Assembly (NCBI RefSeq): GCF_005166025.1
Contig: NZ_CP028923.1
Coordinates: forward strand, 3,288,001-3,352,000
Source: Mangrovivirga cuniculi
GTDB taxonomy: Bacteria > Bacteroidota > Bacteroidia > Cytophagales > Cyclobacteriaceae
Length of the DNA stretch: 64,000 nucleotides
Direction of reading: 5' to 3'
Shown: one piece after another, positions 21,640 to 30,671 of the stretch
Layout: each line of letters starts with the position of its first letter
Numbering within the stretch: the first letter of the stretch is position 1
Program-made: the position numbers and the translations under genes
Notes under the pieces: model-generated
What the model was told of the DNA's origin: nothing
What the model saw: only the letters and a program-made list of their open reading frames with translations
Database searches by the model: none

Positions 21640-22003
21640 TTTTTAAACGTTATTAGGGATTGGTTATAAGTTATTGGTATAGTTATCTGTTTAATTTTTA
21701 AAATAATACTTAAATATGAAATAAAACCACCTTCTATTAAAAAATAATTGCCATAGCATTATCTTTTACTACAAGAGGGAAAAGTAACAAGCAAGCGGGT
21801 TTAAAAAAGTCAACCGCAAAGGCGCTAAGAACGCAAAGTAATCAGCAAGCTGATTATTAATTGGTACCAAAATCCCTATAATGAACTATTTCATCATTGA
21901 TAACAATGAAAATGCAACATTTTATTTTCTTAGGGCCCTTTACTCCCTATAACAATGAATGTCAGGGACTTAACTTTGCAGTGTGTTTAATAAAAAGTTT
22001 TTT
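21640..22003. other. 364-bp intergenic region with the left arm of a GxxExxY-flanking repeat
   Basis: No gene is supported. It contains an AT repeat near the left edge and the CGCAAAG-rich repeat described at 21812-21857. The remainder is low-complexity AT-rich DNA. Confidence 0.5.
21812..21857. repeat. CGCAAAG-rich repeat plus AATCAGC hairpin, left arm around GxxExxY gene
   Basis: Reads accgcaaaggcgctaagaacg followed by an AATCAGC-AA-GCTGATT hairpin. The complement of this pattern, with its own small hairpin, occurs at 22516-22569 on the far side of the GxxExxY gene. Related copies lie at 50271-50340, 50572-50696 and in the 304-bp tandem units. Confidence 0.65.
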
Positions 22004-22381
22004 TTATAATTGATTCACTATTCTTTTAATTCCATCCTTTATTAATGGAACATTGAAATTAATAAGCAAACCTAATTTTGTATTAGTCAATCGCAAATAT
22101 GACAATAGTTGGGCAGTATGAATTGGTTCAAAATCCTGAACAGATTTTATCTCCAATATCAATTTATCTTCTACAATTACATCAAGCCTAAGACCGGAAT
22201 CCAATTGTTGGTTCTTATAAGACAGGGGTAAAGAAATTTGGCTTTTAACGAATAATCCTAGTTGTTGCAATTCATAAACCAGGCATTTTTCATAAACTGA
22301 TTCCAAAAGTCCTGGGCCTAATTCTTTATGCACCTCGATAGCAGCTTTAATTACTACATTTGATAGCTCATTTTCGTTCAT
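22004..22381 (-). CDS. GxxExxY protein (PD-(D/E)XK nuclease-like)
   Basis: A small protein of 125 residues from a widespread family named for the motif G-x-x-E-x-x-Y, here GLLESVYEKCLVYEL. It carries a PD-(D/E)XK-type signature: the conserved ELGPGLLE helix, then LRLDVIVEDKLILEIKSV with D, E and K spaced as in the nuclease fold. Nuclease activity of the family is presumed, not established. The start at 22381 (MNENELSN) was chosen because the ten residues before it (MFTIQPILLF) are atypical. Unlike its neighbours it has no link to polysaccharide synthesis. Inverted CGCAAAG-rich repeats bracket it, suggesting it arrived or is maintained as a small mobile unit. Confidence 0.88.
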   Translation of the reverse strand: MNENELSNVVIKAAIEVHKELGPGLLESVYEKCLVYELQQLGLFVKSQISLPLSYKNQQLDSGLRLDVIVEDKLILEIKSVQDFEPIHTAQLLSYLRLTNTKLGLLINFNVPLIKDGIKRIVNQL

Positions 22382-22515
22382 AAATAATAGTATTGGTTGT
22401 ATTGTAAACAATGTGTAAGCATTTTCTTAGCGCCCCTTATTCGCCCTGGAGGAAATACTATCATCATTGCCAGGATCAATGATTTAGAGATACTTTCTCT
22501 TCAATTCGATTTAAA

Positions 22516-22569
22516 TCTTTGCGTCCTCTGCGTCTTTGCGGTGTATTAAATTAAAAAAGCGAAGCTTTT
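22516..22569. repeat. CGCAAAG-rich repeat plus AAAAGC hairpin, right arm around GxxExxY gene
   Basis: Reads tctttgcgtcctctgcgtct then gcggtgt, the inverted counterpart of the repeat at 21812, followed by an AAAAGC-GAA-GCTTTT hairpin (22555-22569) that overlaps the stop codon of the GT4 gene by two bases. Confidence 0.65.
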
Positions 22570-23683
22570 ATATACTATTCAGTGTTTCTAAGTAGAGCTC
22601 CTCGAGTTGATTAACCATAGTCTGCAAACTAAAACTCTCCACTACTCTTTCCCTTGCTCCTTGTTGAAGTGATTTAAGTTTATCCGGATTATTCACCAGC
22701 TCATTAATTTTACCCGATAATTCCTGCCAGTTCTCAACTTCAACCATACTACCTGACTTTCCATCTTCAACCACTTCCTTAATCCCTCCGGCATCAGTAG
22801 TTACTATTGCACATTCCATGCTCATTGCTTCTAGAAGCGCTATTGGCAAGCCCTCAAATTCTGAGGTCATCATAAAAATATCCATAGCTGAAAACCAATC
22901 AATTGTATTTGTCTGAAGACCGGGCATAAAAACCTTATCTTCAAGCCCAAGACGTTTCCTTTCTTCCAGGATCTCCTGTTTTAATGGACCGTCTCCAACT
23001 ATAACACCATAAATATCTTGATTTTCTTTAGAAGCTTCAGCAAATACTTTTAACCATTCTTTCAATCGCTTTTGAAATCTGAATACTGCGACGGTTCCTA
23101 TCAATATTCCTGACTCAGGCACACCAATCTTTATCCTAATTAAATTAGCAGCATTACTATTTCTTTGAAATTTCTCCGTATTAACACCATTCAATATTGT
23201 TTTAACAGGAATGGATGGTGAGATATTATGTTTAATAGATTCTGCAACATCTCCAGATACGGCAACCCCAATATTATGCCAGTTAAAAGTAAGTTTATTT
23301 AAAGAATATGTAATTCTATGATATCGTTCTTGCTTATTATGTTCTGTGTAAAGAACAGGAATATCGGAGATCTTATGAACTACCCGGCCTAAAAATCCTG
23401 CCCAGGGTAAGTGGCAATGAATAATATCAATATTATTTTCCTGACAATAATTCATGACGCTCTTTGCCTTTAACATTATCTTAATATTATTGGAAGCATC
23501 AAAACAAGTTACTTTTCCTTCTGCCCCTTCTATAGCACTTACCATTTGATCTTTCCAGGGAAGAAAATAGATATAATGAAATTCAAACTGTTCTTTATTG
23601 TGAATCTTCAAAGTTTCAGGAAGAAGCATTTCCGCTCCGCCCCTACCTAAAGACTTAATTATATGCAGGACTTTAATTTTCAT
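22568..23683 (-). CDS. Glycosyltransferase family 4
   Basis: A GT-B retaining transferase of 371 residues for polysaccharide assembly. Motifs: MKIKVLHIIKSLGRGGAEMLLPE with the glycine-rich loop, IIHCHLPWAGFLGRVVH, VFRFQKRLKEWLKVFAEA in the donor domain, and SEFEGLPIALLEAMSMECAIVTTDAGGIKEVV, the GT4 E-x7-E signature. It has no membrane segment. It is transcribed away from the MBOAT module, from which it is separated by about 150 bp containing a likely promoter for the other strand. Donor and acceptor sugars cannot be told. Confidence 0.92.
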   Translation of the reverse strand: MKIKVLHIIKSLGRGGAEMLLPETLKIHNKEQFEFHYIYFLPWKDQMVSAIEGAEGKVTCFDASNNIKIMLKAKSVMNYCQENNIDIIHCHLPWAGFLGRVVHKISDIPVLYTEHNKQERYHRITYSLNKLTFNWHNIGVAVSGDVAESIKHNISPSIPVKTILNGVNTEKFQRNSNAANLIRIKIGVPESGILIGTVAVFRFQKRLKEWLKVFAEASKENQDIYGVIVGDGPLKQEILEERKRLGLEDKVFMPGLQTNTIDWFSAMDIFMMTSEFEGLPIALLEAMSMECAIVTTDAGGIKEVVEDGKSGSMVEVENWQELSGKINELVNNPDKLKSLQQGARERVVESFSLQTMVNQLEELYLETLNSI

Positions 23684-23790
23684 TTAGCGAAGATAAATAA
23701 TGAGTTCTTGCGCTAAAAAGAAGTTTAGCTAAATATTCTTTTTACTAAGATATTATTCCATCTATATGTTTTTCTATTTATTTTATATTC

Positions 23791-23798
23791 TATTTTTG
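23791..23798 (+). promoter_or_regulatory. Candidate -7 box upstream of the MBOAT gene
   Basis: TATTTTTG fits the Bacteroidota -7 consensus TAnnTTTG and lies 35 nt before the ATG at 23833. A convincing TTTG box 19-21 nt upstream is not visible, only a T-rich run. Confidence 0.4.
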
Positions 23799-23832
23799 CA
23801 CGAGAGATAATAGCAACCCGTTCAGGAAAATA

Positions 23833-25269
23833 ATGATTTTTAATTCTTTAGAGTTTGCAATTTTTTTACCCCTGATTTTTTTTCTTTATTGGTTTGTTTT
23901 TAACAAATCTCTAAAAGCTCAAAATATATTATTAGTTGTATCTAGCTATGTGTTTTACGGTTGGTGGGACTGGCGATTTCTTTCCTTAATTCTTTTTAGC
24001 ACACTAGTTGATTACTCTATTGGATTACAACTTCGAAAAGAAGAGGTGAAGACTAAAAGAAAGGTTCTTTTATGGACAAGCATATTAGTTAACCTGGGAT
24101 TTCTTGGGTTTTTCAAATATTTCAATTTCTTTCTTGACAATTTCAAACAAGCATTTACTTTTTTCGGATATCAAATTGATGGCTATAGCTTAAATATCAT
24201 ACTCCCCGTCGGGATTAGCTTCTATACTTTCCAAACATTAAGTTATACCATTGATGTTTATAAAAGAAAACTTGAACCTTCTAAAGACTTTATCTCTTTT
24301 ACTGCATTTGTTTGTTTTTTCCCGCAATTAGTAGCCGGACCTATCGAACGTGCAGTTAATTTACTTCCTCAGTTTTATAAAAAAAGAACCTTTAACTATA
24401 CTAAAGCAGTAAACGGATTAAGACAAATTTTATGGGGATTATTTAAAAAAGTGGTAATCGCAGATAATTGTGCAGTGGTTGTAAACAAAATATTTGCTAA
24501 TTATGAAAACTATAATGGCAGTACTCTTATTTTAGGAGCTGTATTTTTTGCTTTTCAAATTTACGGAGATTTCTCTGGTTATTCAGATATTGCTATAGGC
24601 ACTTCCAGATTATTTGGATTTGACCTGATGAAAAACTTTAACTTCCCATACTTCAGTAGAGATATAGCAGAATTTTGGAGACGATGGCATATTTCGTTGT
24701 CAACTTGGTTTAGAGATTATCTTTATATTCCATTAGGAGGTAGTAAAGGAGGAACTTGGATGAAAGTCAGAAATACATTTATTATCTTCCTGGTAAGTGG
24801 ATTTTGGCATGGTGCTAATTGGACTTTTATAATTTGGGGTGGATTAAATGCGTTATACTTCCTGCCATTACTATTAACTAAAAGAAACAGAAAAAATACA
24901 GATGAGATAAGTAAGGGACGTATATTACCCTCAGTTAAAGACTCTGTCTCGATATTATTTACATTTGCCATTACAGTTTTAGCCTGGATATTTTTCAGAG
25001 CTGATACTGTGGATCACGCTTTAAATTATTTGGCTAACATTCTTTCTTATGATCTTTTCTCTCTGCCCCAAATAGCCCCATATAAAACTTTAGGATTACT
25101 TTTTGTATTTCTAACTATAGAATGGCTGGGTAGAAATAATAATTTCGCAATTGAAAAATTTGGTGAGCGTTGGTATAAACCTTTGAGATGGGCTACATAC
25201 TACTTGTTAATTTTTTCGATCTTTTATTTTGCCGGAGATCAACAGGAATTTATTTACTTTCAGTTTTAA
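23833..25269 (+). CDS. MBOAT family O-acyltransferase (AlgI-like)
   Basis: A polytopic inner-membrane acyltransferase of 478 residues that likely feeds acetyl groups to a secreted polysaccharide, as AlgI does for alginate. Opening MIFNSLEFAIFLPLIFFLYW is typical of the family. The MBOAT core has AEFWRRWHISLSTWFRDYLYIPLGGSKGG and the catalytic histidine in SGFWHGANWTFIIWGGLNAL. VLPVGISFYTFQTLSYTIDVYK is another family block. The next gene starts 6 nt later and encodes an SGNH-like partner, the arrangement expected for a two-component O-acetylation system. Its substrate is presumably the polymer from this locus. Confidence 0.95.
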   Translation: MIFNSLEFAIFLPLIFFLYWFVFNKSLKAQNILLVVSSYVFYGWWDWRFLSLILFSTLVDYSIGLQLRKEEVKTKRKVLLWTSILVNLGFLGFFKYFNFFLDNFKQAFTFFGYQIDGYSLNIILPVGISFYTFQTLSYTIDVYKRKLEPSKDFISFTAFVCFFPQLVAGPIERAVNLLPQFYKKRTFNYTKAVNGLRQILWGLFKKVVIADNCAVVVNKIFANYENYNGSTLILGAVFFAFQIYGDFSGYSDIAIGTSRLFGFDLMKNFNFPYFSRDIAEFWRRWHISLSTWFRDYLYIPLGGSKGGTWMKVRNTFIIFLVSGFWHGANWTFIIWGGLNALYFLPLLLTKRNRKNTDEISKGRILPSVKDSVSILFTFAITVLAWIFFRADTVDHALNYLANILSYDLFSLPQIAPYKTLGLLFVFLTIEWLGRNNNFAIEKFGERWYKPLRWATYYLLIFSIFYFAGDQQEFIYFQF

Positions 25270-25275
25270 AAAACT

Positions 25276-26151
25276 ATGAATAAATTTATAAAGCAAGTAA
25301 TTAATTTTCTACTAATTCTAGTGATATATTGTACATTCACAGGAGGATTCAACTATTACCATGCTTTTATTAAACAATTAAAATTTGAACAAACTAATAT
25401 ACTTATAGCCGGAGATTCTCATACTCAAAAAGCCTTAAACCCATCTTTATTTAAATCAGCAAGAAATGTTAGTCAACCTGCTGAACCATATGTGATCACT
25501 TATTGGAAATTAAATAGAATATTTAAAAGCAATATTCCGGATACCTTAATTTTGGCTTTCACTCATCATAGTATTTCTGGTTTCAACGATATTAAATTTT
25601 CGACTAATAAATGGGCTGCTAAGGAAATGTTCAATAGATCTTATTCAATAGAAAGATTTGCAGAAATTCAAAACGATGTTAAAATTGACTGGCACCTTAA
25701 AAATATAATTAAACTCAAAAACATATTACTATTCCCTAAAACAAACCATCATTCTAATTTTATTGGAAAAGGTTATAATAATTTTTCAAAAAGCGATATA
25801 AACGACTTCAAAACTGCTATAAAAAGACATTTTTATAATAATGATTCTATATATAGCTTCTCTAAAACATCTATTGAATATTTAAATAAAATCATTCATC
25901 TATGTAATGAAAAAAATGTGAAGATTATTCTGGTTTCACCTCCAGTACATGAAAAATATTTTAATCTAATCCCGGATATATATCTCAAAAAATTTGATAG
26001 CCTGAAAACTTCATTTAAAAATCAACAAATAAGTGTTTTTGACCAATCTGATATTTCCCTTCCAGAATCAATGTATTTAAATTCAGATCATTTAAATAGC
26101 GAAGGAGCTGTATTTTTCACAAGTAAAGTGAAAGATTACATTCAAGATTAA
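25276..26151 (+). CDS. SGNH-hydrolase-like acyltransferase partner of the MBOAT protein
   Basis: A 291-residue protein with one N-terminal signal-anchor (KQVINFLLILVIYCTFTGGF) and an extracytoplasmic domain. SGNH-fold landmarks are GDSHTQKALNP (block I serine) and SDHLNSEGAVFF (Asp-His pair near the C-terminus), with KIILVSPPVHEKYF between. This is the layout of periplasmic acetyl-transfer partners such as AlgJ/AlgX or DltD. With the MBOAT gene directly upstream, a role in O-acetylating the exported glycan is likely. It has no close match that I recognise by name, and the family assignment rests on motifs and context. Confidence 0.72.
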   Translation: MNKFIKQVINFLLILVIYCTFTGGFNYYHAFIKQLKFEQTNILIAGDSHTQKALNPSLFKSARNVSQPAEPYVITYWKLNRIFKSNIPDTLILAFTHHSISGFNDIKFSTNKWAAKEMFNRSYSIERFAEIQNDVKIDWHLKNIIKLKNILLFPKTNHHSNFIGKGYNNFSKSDINDFKTAIKRHFYNNDSIYSFSKTSIEYLNKIIHLCNEKNVKIILVSPPVHEKYFNLIPDIYLKKFDSLKTSFKNQQISVFDQSDISLPESMYLNSDHLNSEGAVFFTSKVKDYIQD

Positions 26152-26302
26152 ATAAGAAATAACAATAAGTATTATAAATTTCATACAATTCCCTACACTA
26201 CTAAAAATTCATTTAGTCGGAAATCATATTGAATTTTATTAATGACCAACCCTATCAGAAAAGTGGCATGATTTTGGCCAAGTAACCTAAAAAGAGATAA
26301 TT

Positions 26303-27352
26303 ATGAGAATTATATTAATATCATTTATAACAACATTATTGATCATCTCCTGTAAAGCTCAAAAAGGAGTTTCATTATCAAAGAATTCTGATCTACAAGA
26401 ATTTATTACCGAATTAGAAAACGGGACAGAATACACATTTGAAAAGCAATCTTTCAATAGAGAAGAACCTTTAATAATAGAAGGTAAAGAAGGGTTAGTA
26501 CTTGATTTTTCAGGATCAACAATCATATCAAATACCAGCGGTGAAAATGTAAAGCCTTTGCACAAAAAAGAAAGAAATTGGCCTCGAAACCGATCCCACG
26601 TAATAATAAAAAATTCAAAAAACATTAAGATTTTGAATTTAAATATTGATGGACCACATTCAAATGGTGGAACAAGTGAAAAAGCATATGTTAGAAGGTT
26701 AGAAGCTCAACATGCGTATGAAATTATTAATTCTAAAAATATAGTTATTGAAGGAGCTAATATTAAAGAAATTTATGGTGATGGCATTTACATTAGTAAA
26801 AGATCTTCGCAAATTTTAATTCAAAATTGCAATATCTCTAAAAATGGAAGGCAAGGTATAGCAATTACTGAAGGATTTAATATTGAAATCAAAAACAATG
26901 AATTTAATGAGATTAGAAGAGCCCATATAGATCTTGAGTGTAACCATAATTCGGATACCATAAAAAATATTACAATATCAGGTAATGTTTTCGGGAGTAA
27001 AAGATTAAAATGGATTGCTGCAGCTTCTTCAAAAGGTATTGTTACCGAGGTGACGGTTAAAAATAATAAGATTAATTCTACGGCTGACATCTACTTGGGA
27101 AATGTTAAAAATAAGAGAAAGCAAGGCCCTTACTACTTTTACGATAACAGTTCTCATAAAGGATATGGAAATCCACAAGGAATCATTTGGAAATTATTTA
27201 ATGTTAACGGATTTACAGCAGAAGGAAATCAAATTAGAGCACAAGCTTATAGAGATATGCATCTAGTAGGTGGTAGAAATGTTACAAATTTACACCTAAA
27301 CAATAATTTTGTTTCACATGGCTCTCCAAGTTTTAAAAAATTAGGCAATTAA
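26303..27352 (+). CDS. Right-handed parallel beta-helix lipoprotein
   Basis: A 349-residue predicted lipoprotein: MRIILISFITTLLIISC gives a lipobox with C17. Behind it are repeated strands of the pectate-lyase type (GLVLDFSGSTII; HVIIKNSKNIKILNLNIDG; IVIEGANIKEIYGDGIYIS; ILIQNCNISKNGRQGIAI; IEIKNNEFNEIRRAHIDLE). Such folds bind, cleave or epimerise polysaccharide. The charged DGI and ARRAHIDLE-like region could be a catalytic groove, but no family catalytic set is recognised. It follows the MBOAT-SGNH pair by 150 bp on the same strand and is closed off by a strong terminator. An RBS-like AAGAGA precedes the start. Confidence 0.78.
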   Translation: MRIILISFITTLLIISCKAQKGVSLSKNSDLQEFITELENGTEYTFEKQSFNREEPLIIEGKEGLVLDFSGSTIISNTSGENVKPLHKKERNWPRNRSHVIIKNSKNIKILNLNIDGPHSNGGTSEKAYVRRLEAQHAYEIINSKNIVIEGANIKEIYGDGIYISKRSSQILIQNCNISKNGRQGIAITEGFNIEIKNNEFNEIRRAHIDLECNHNSDTIKNITISGNVFGSKRLKWIAAASSKGIVTEVTVKNNKINSTADIYLGNVKNKRKQGPYYFYDNSSHKGYGNPQGIIWKLFNVNGFTAEGNQIRAQAYRDMHLVGGRNVTNLHLNNNFVSHGSPSFKKLGN

Positions 27353-27361
27353 TAACTTTAT

Positions 27362-27420
27362 AATTACACTTAAAATTGATGACACTAAGCCTTACTTATC
27401 AATTTTAAGTGTAATTGTTT
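27362..27420. terminator. Bidirectional terminator with a 19-bp perfect stem
   Basis: Arms 27362-27380 and 27398-27416 are perfectly complementary around a 17-nt loop and are followed by T-rich sequence on both strands. It lies between the convergent beta-helix gene and the long minus-strand operon, ending transcription from both. Confidence 0.85.
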
Positions 27421-27551
27421 TTATATTAATTAACTTTTAAATGTCGTTGAATAAGAAAGAATACTTTTATTTTAGTTGAAATTTAATTTCTATAGATTTT
27501 ATTTTAGAGAGTCTTATTAAATATAAGTTTTAATATTAGAAAGAATCTAAA

Positions 27552-28652
27552 TCAGATAATTTTATTATCATCATTCAATGCCTTGAAATAAAAGCTGATA
27601 AATTCATCAGAGATTTTATAATTATTGTATTTCAATTCTATTAATGCTTTTGCATTAGAAACTATTTTGTTTCTTAATTCAGGGTTATTCATGAGGATAA
27701 TTATACTTTCAACAAAAGTCTCCTCATCATTTTTTTTAATTAATTTCCCGGTAATATCTTCTTTAATTATTTCTTTAATTCCTCCGACATCGTATGCAAC
27801 TACAGGAATATTACAAAACATCGCTTCAAGTATAACGCCAGGTAATCCTTCAATTATACTTGGCAACACAAATATATCACCTCCTGAAATATAATCTAAT
27901 GGATTATTTACATAACCATAAAAAGTAACACTTTGTTGTAGGTTCAATTTCTCAACTTTTTCCTCTGTTTTTTTTCTCAAGGGACCATCTCCAATAAGGT
28001 GAAGATGGGAATTATTCTTTTTCAATAACCGATCAAAAATTCTTATTAAACCTTCATGATTTTTTTCAAATGTAAATCCGCCTACGTGGATGATGTTGAA
28101 TTGCTTAGTTTCATACTTGGAAGGTGTAAAATTGATTTTATCTATATCCAATCCTATAGGAATTACTTTTGTCTTTGGCGTTGTTGAAGGAAATAAATTA
28201 TTAAGATCTTCCATGGAAGACTTAGATACAGAAGCTATAATATTGGTATATCTATAAAAAAATGAATTGATAAATTTTGTGATTGGAGAATTAATATAAT
28301 TACTAACCATACTGGCGTTTCTAAAACAGATTGGTTGTTTCCAGCTATGCAACAATTTTGATAAAACAGAATATTTTAATGTATCACCTGCATTTGCCTG
28401 TACAATATCAGGTGCGAATTCAGAAATTATTTTATTTAATGCTTTGTATGCTTTAAAGTCCCACCATCTTTTACTCTTTTGACCATTTAAGGGAATCAAT
28501 AATTTTTCAGAAACAGGCATTTCTGCATCCCCATCAAATAAATAAACTATTAAAACATCATGACCTGAATTAATTTGATACTGTGCTAATTGACAGGTAA
28601 ATATTTCAGCTCCCCTTAGTTGCTTTTTTTGTATAAGGTGAAGGATCTTCAT
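27552..28652 (-). CDS. Glycosyltransferase family 4
   Basis: Last gene of the long minus-strand operon, 366 residues. N-terminal MKILHLIQKKQLRGAEIFTCQLA holds the R-G-A-E acceptor-side motif; the donor domain has IIHVGGFTFEKNHEGLIRIF, HLIGDGPLRKKTEEK and SIIEGLPGVILEAMFCNIPVVAYDVGGIKEII, the GT4 signature. The start overlaps the upstream glycosyltransferase by 4 nt, so translation is coupled. Base composition is more AT-rich than the housekeeping genes of the window, as across this operon, which is typical of frequently exchanged polysaccharide genes. Linkage specificity unknown. Confidence 0.92.
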   Translation of the reverse strand: MKILHLIQKKQLRGAEIFTCQLAQYQINSGHDVLIVYLFDGDAEMPVSEKLLIPLNGQKSKRWWDFKAYKALNKIISEFAPDIVQANAGDTLKYSVLSKLLHSWKQPICFRNASMVSNYINSPITKFINSFFYRYTNIIASVSKSSMEDLNNLFPSTTPKTKVIPIGLDIDKINFTPSKYETKQFNIIHVGGFTFEKNHEGLIRIFDRLLKKNNSHLHLIGDGPLRKKTEEKVEKLNLQQSVTFYGYVNNPLDYISGGDIFVLPSIIEGLPGVILEAMFCNIPVVAYDVGGIKEIIKEDITGKLIKKNDEETFVESIIILMNNPELRNKIVSNAKALIELKYNNYKISDEFISFYFKALNDDNKII

Positions 28653-29806
28653 CTTCTACTTGAATCTATAATTTCCTGATAATAAGTAAATACTTTCTCG
28701 TGAATATCCTCAATCTTGAACTTACTCCTAAATCTTTGAAGACTTTTCTTCCCCATTTCAGCTCTCAGCTTTTCATTATTTATTAAATGACAAAGCTTAT
28801 CTGACAAATCCAAATGGTCATTCTTTCTAAACAGCAATGCATTACCATCCTTATCTACCACCTCATTTAACACTGGAATATCAGTACAAATTATGGGTAA
28901 AGCTGCTGCCTGAGCCTCTATTAAAGATCCACCAAGACCTTCATAAAAAGAGGGAAAAACAAATATATCTGTAACTGCTAAAAATTTTGCCACATCATTT
29001 CTATGTCCCATCCAGTGCATATCTGCACCAAGTCTGTTTGCCTTTAGAAATGATTTTATATCTTCACTCACATTACCTTCCCGACCAAAAAACAAAAAAG
29101 AGACTTTTGATTTTTCTTTAATATTAAGGCTCTTTATTGCATTTAATAAAACAAGATGTCCTTTCTGAAACTCCTGTCGCCCAACATGGGTTATTATAAT
29201 ATTGTCTTCCGGGATATCTAACTCTTTAAGAACTTCTCCTTTTAATTCTTCTTTTGATTGAATTAATTGATTTTCTTGTCTCCCTCGATAAATAACCTTC
29301 ATCTTCGTTGGATGAATTCCCAATTCTTTTTGATAATGATTATGAACAACTTTAGTAATGGGAATAAATTTATCCGTAAACAACTTACCTGTGATCATAT
29401 CAAGATACTTATAAAAGTAAAATGCTTTTTTTGATATCCTGCTATCAGTTAACCTTACCGTGTCATAAGTACAATTTACAAGACTTTCTATATGGACAAA
29501 AGAAGTGAATAGTTTAGCAATTCTTGTTCTCAGAGATGCTTTAAACAATACTGTATGCACCAAATCGGGATTAAACTCCCGGATTAAGCCGGCAATTTCT
29601 TTAGACTGGTTAAAAAATCCTTTTTCTTTAACAAAGTGCACATCAAAACCAGCCTTTAGTATTTCTTCTTCAATTCCAACTTGTCGATGTTCCAGTACAG
29701 CTATTTTTAAATCAACGCCTTTATCTCTTAGGTAATACCATAAATGAGCATTTGATCGTTCAGCCCCTCCAGTGCCCAGGCTGTCCTGTATAAAAAGAAT
29801 CTTCAT
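28649..29806 (-). CDS. Glycosyltransferase family 4
   Basis: A GT-B retaining transferase of 385 residues. MKILFIQDSLGTGGAERSNAHLWYYL gives the GGAE loop. Further motifs are LVHTVLFKASLRTRIAKLF, ITHVGRQEFQKGHLVLLNAI in the donor domain and FPSFYEGLGGSLIEAQAAALPIICTDIPVLNEVV with the conserved glutamates. It lies between a sulfotransferase (2 nt upstream) and another GT4 (4-nt overlap), within the nonulosonate/sulfated-glycan operon, so it presumably adds a sugar to the lipid-linked repeat unit. Sugar specificity is not readable from the sequence. Confidence 0.92.
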   Translation of the reverse strand: MKILFIQDSLGTGGAERSNAHLWYYLRDKGVDLKIAVLEHRQVGIEEEILKAGFDVHFVKEKGFFNQSKEIAGLIREFNPDLVHTVLFKASLRTRIAKLFTSFVHIESLVNCTYDTVRLTDSRISKKAFYFYKYLDMITGKLFTDKFIPITKVVHNHYQKELGIHPTKMKVIYRGRQENQLIQSKEELKGEVLKELDIPEDNIIITHVGRQEFQKGHLVLLNAIKSLNIKEKSKVSFLFFGREGNVSEDIKSFLKANRLGADMHWMGHRNDVAKFLAVTDIFVFPSFYEGLGGSLIEAQAAALPIICTDIPVLNEVVDKDGNALLFRKNDHLDLSDKLCHLINNEKLRAEMGKKSLQRFRSKFKIEDIHEKVFTYYQEIIDSSRR

Positions 29807-29807
29807 A

Positions 29808-30671
29808 TTATTGCTTTACCGGTTTGAAATATCCGAATTCTTTTAACTCTTCGCTGGCTAAATCATTTATTACTTTCCAATCATTTAAGTCCAATCGATT
29901 ATAACTTTTCTGATTTTGATTAGATATTTTAGCTGACTTACCATGAACTTGAAAAGTATCTGAAAAATCACTTTCATTTAAATTTGAGACACCCAAAAAC
30001 TCTGTCACCTTATTTACTTCGCTTTTGGGATCGGCGGTTAAATCTTCGTAAGTTATTTCGATAAAATTAGGTATCTGGTTTTTAGCTTCATTCACTTTGT
30101 TAACACTCCGTTTCCATTGTTCAATAGCAAAAGAGATATCGTATTGATCTCCAACCTCGCCTTTTATTTCAGGCATCACTTCAGCTTTTCGCCTAATTCC
30201 TTCAGCGGAAGCATATCCATCTCTAACTAAGTGAATTACAAAAACATTATCTAAATTTCTGGTGAAGAATTCTATTCGGGCAGTGTTAGAGATAGATTTC
30301 TCTACAATAATTTTGTTTGACTTATTAACAAAATGAGACCAATGCCGTATCATCCTTTTAATAATCCGATTTGAATTATTTGAATGAACCTCCATATCCT
30401 TTTCACACTTCACCCACATTCTTCTCCAGCCAAAGTCTTCAGGCCTGGGAAGCACATCAGTCAGCATCACACCCTCGTCAGGTAAAACCGTAAGTTCGCT
30501 TGATTTGGATAAAATTTCAGTTAAAAGAGTGGTTCCGGAATTATAACAACCAACTATAAAAACCCACTTTTCAGGATTAACGTCAAATCCTGTATGATAA
30601 AAGATATCACTGACTATTTTATTCTTCCTGAAACGAGTGAAAAATCTATGTTTAATTGTCTTTTTAGCCAC
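29808..30671 (-). CDS. Sulfotransferase family protein (PAPS-dependent)
   Basis: Expected to transfer sulfate from PAPS to the glycan being built. The 5'-phosphosulfate loop is FIVGCYNSGTTLLTEILSKS near residues 39-57; the 3'-phosphate-binding region is VFVIHLVRDGYASAEGIRRKAEV; a later ITYEDLTADPKSEVNKVTEFLG block is typical of carbohydrate sulfotransferases. 287 residues, no membrane segment. Its start shares one base with the end of the deacetylase. It is one of two sulfotransferases in the operon (the other at 32306-33169), suggesting sulfation at two positions or residues. Confidence 0.88.
   Translation of the reverse strand: MAKKTIKHRFFTRFRKNKIVSDIFYHTGFDVNPEKWVFIVGCYNSGTTLLTEILSKSSELTVLPDEGVMLTDVLPRPEDFGWRRMWVKCEKDMEVHSNNSNRIIKRMIRHWSHFVNKSNKIIVEKSISNTARIEFFTRNLDNVFVIHLVRDGYASAEGIRRKAEVMPEIKGEVGDQYDISFAIEQWKRSVNKVNEAKNQIPNFIEITYEDLTADPKSEVNKVTEFLGVSNLNESDFSDTFQVHGKSAKISNQNQKSYNRLDLNDWKVINDLASEELKEFGYFKPVKQ

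Noticed and set aside
22555-22569. AAAAGC hairpin as the GT4 terminator
   Set aside because: It overlaps the stop codon, is only six base pairs long and lacks a T tract in the right direction.
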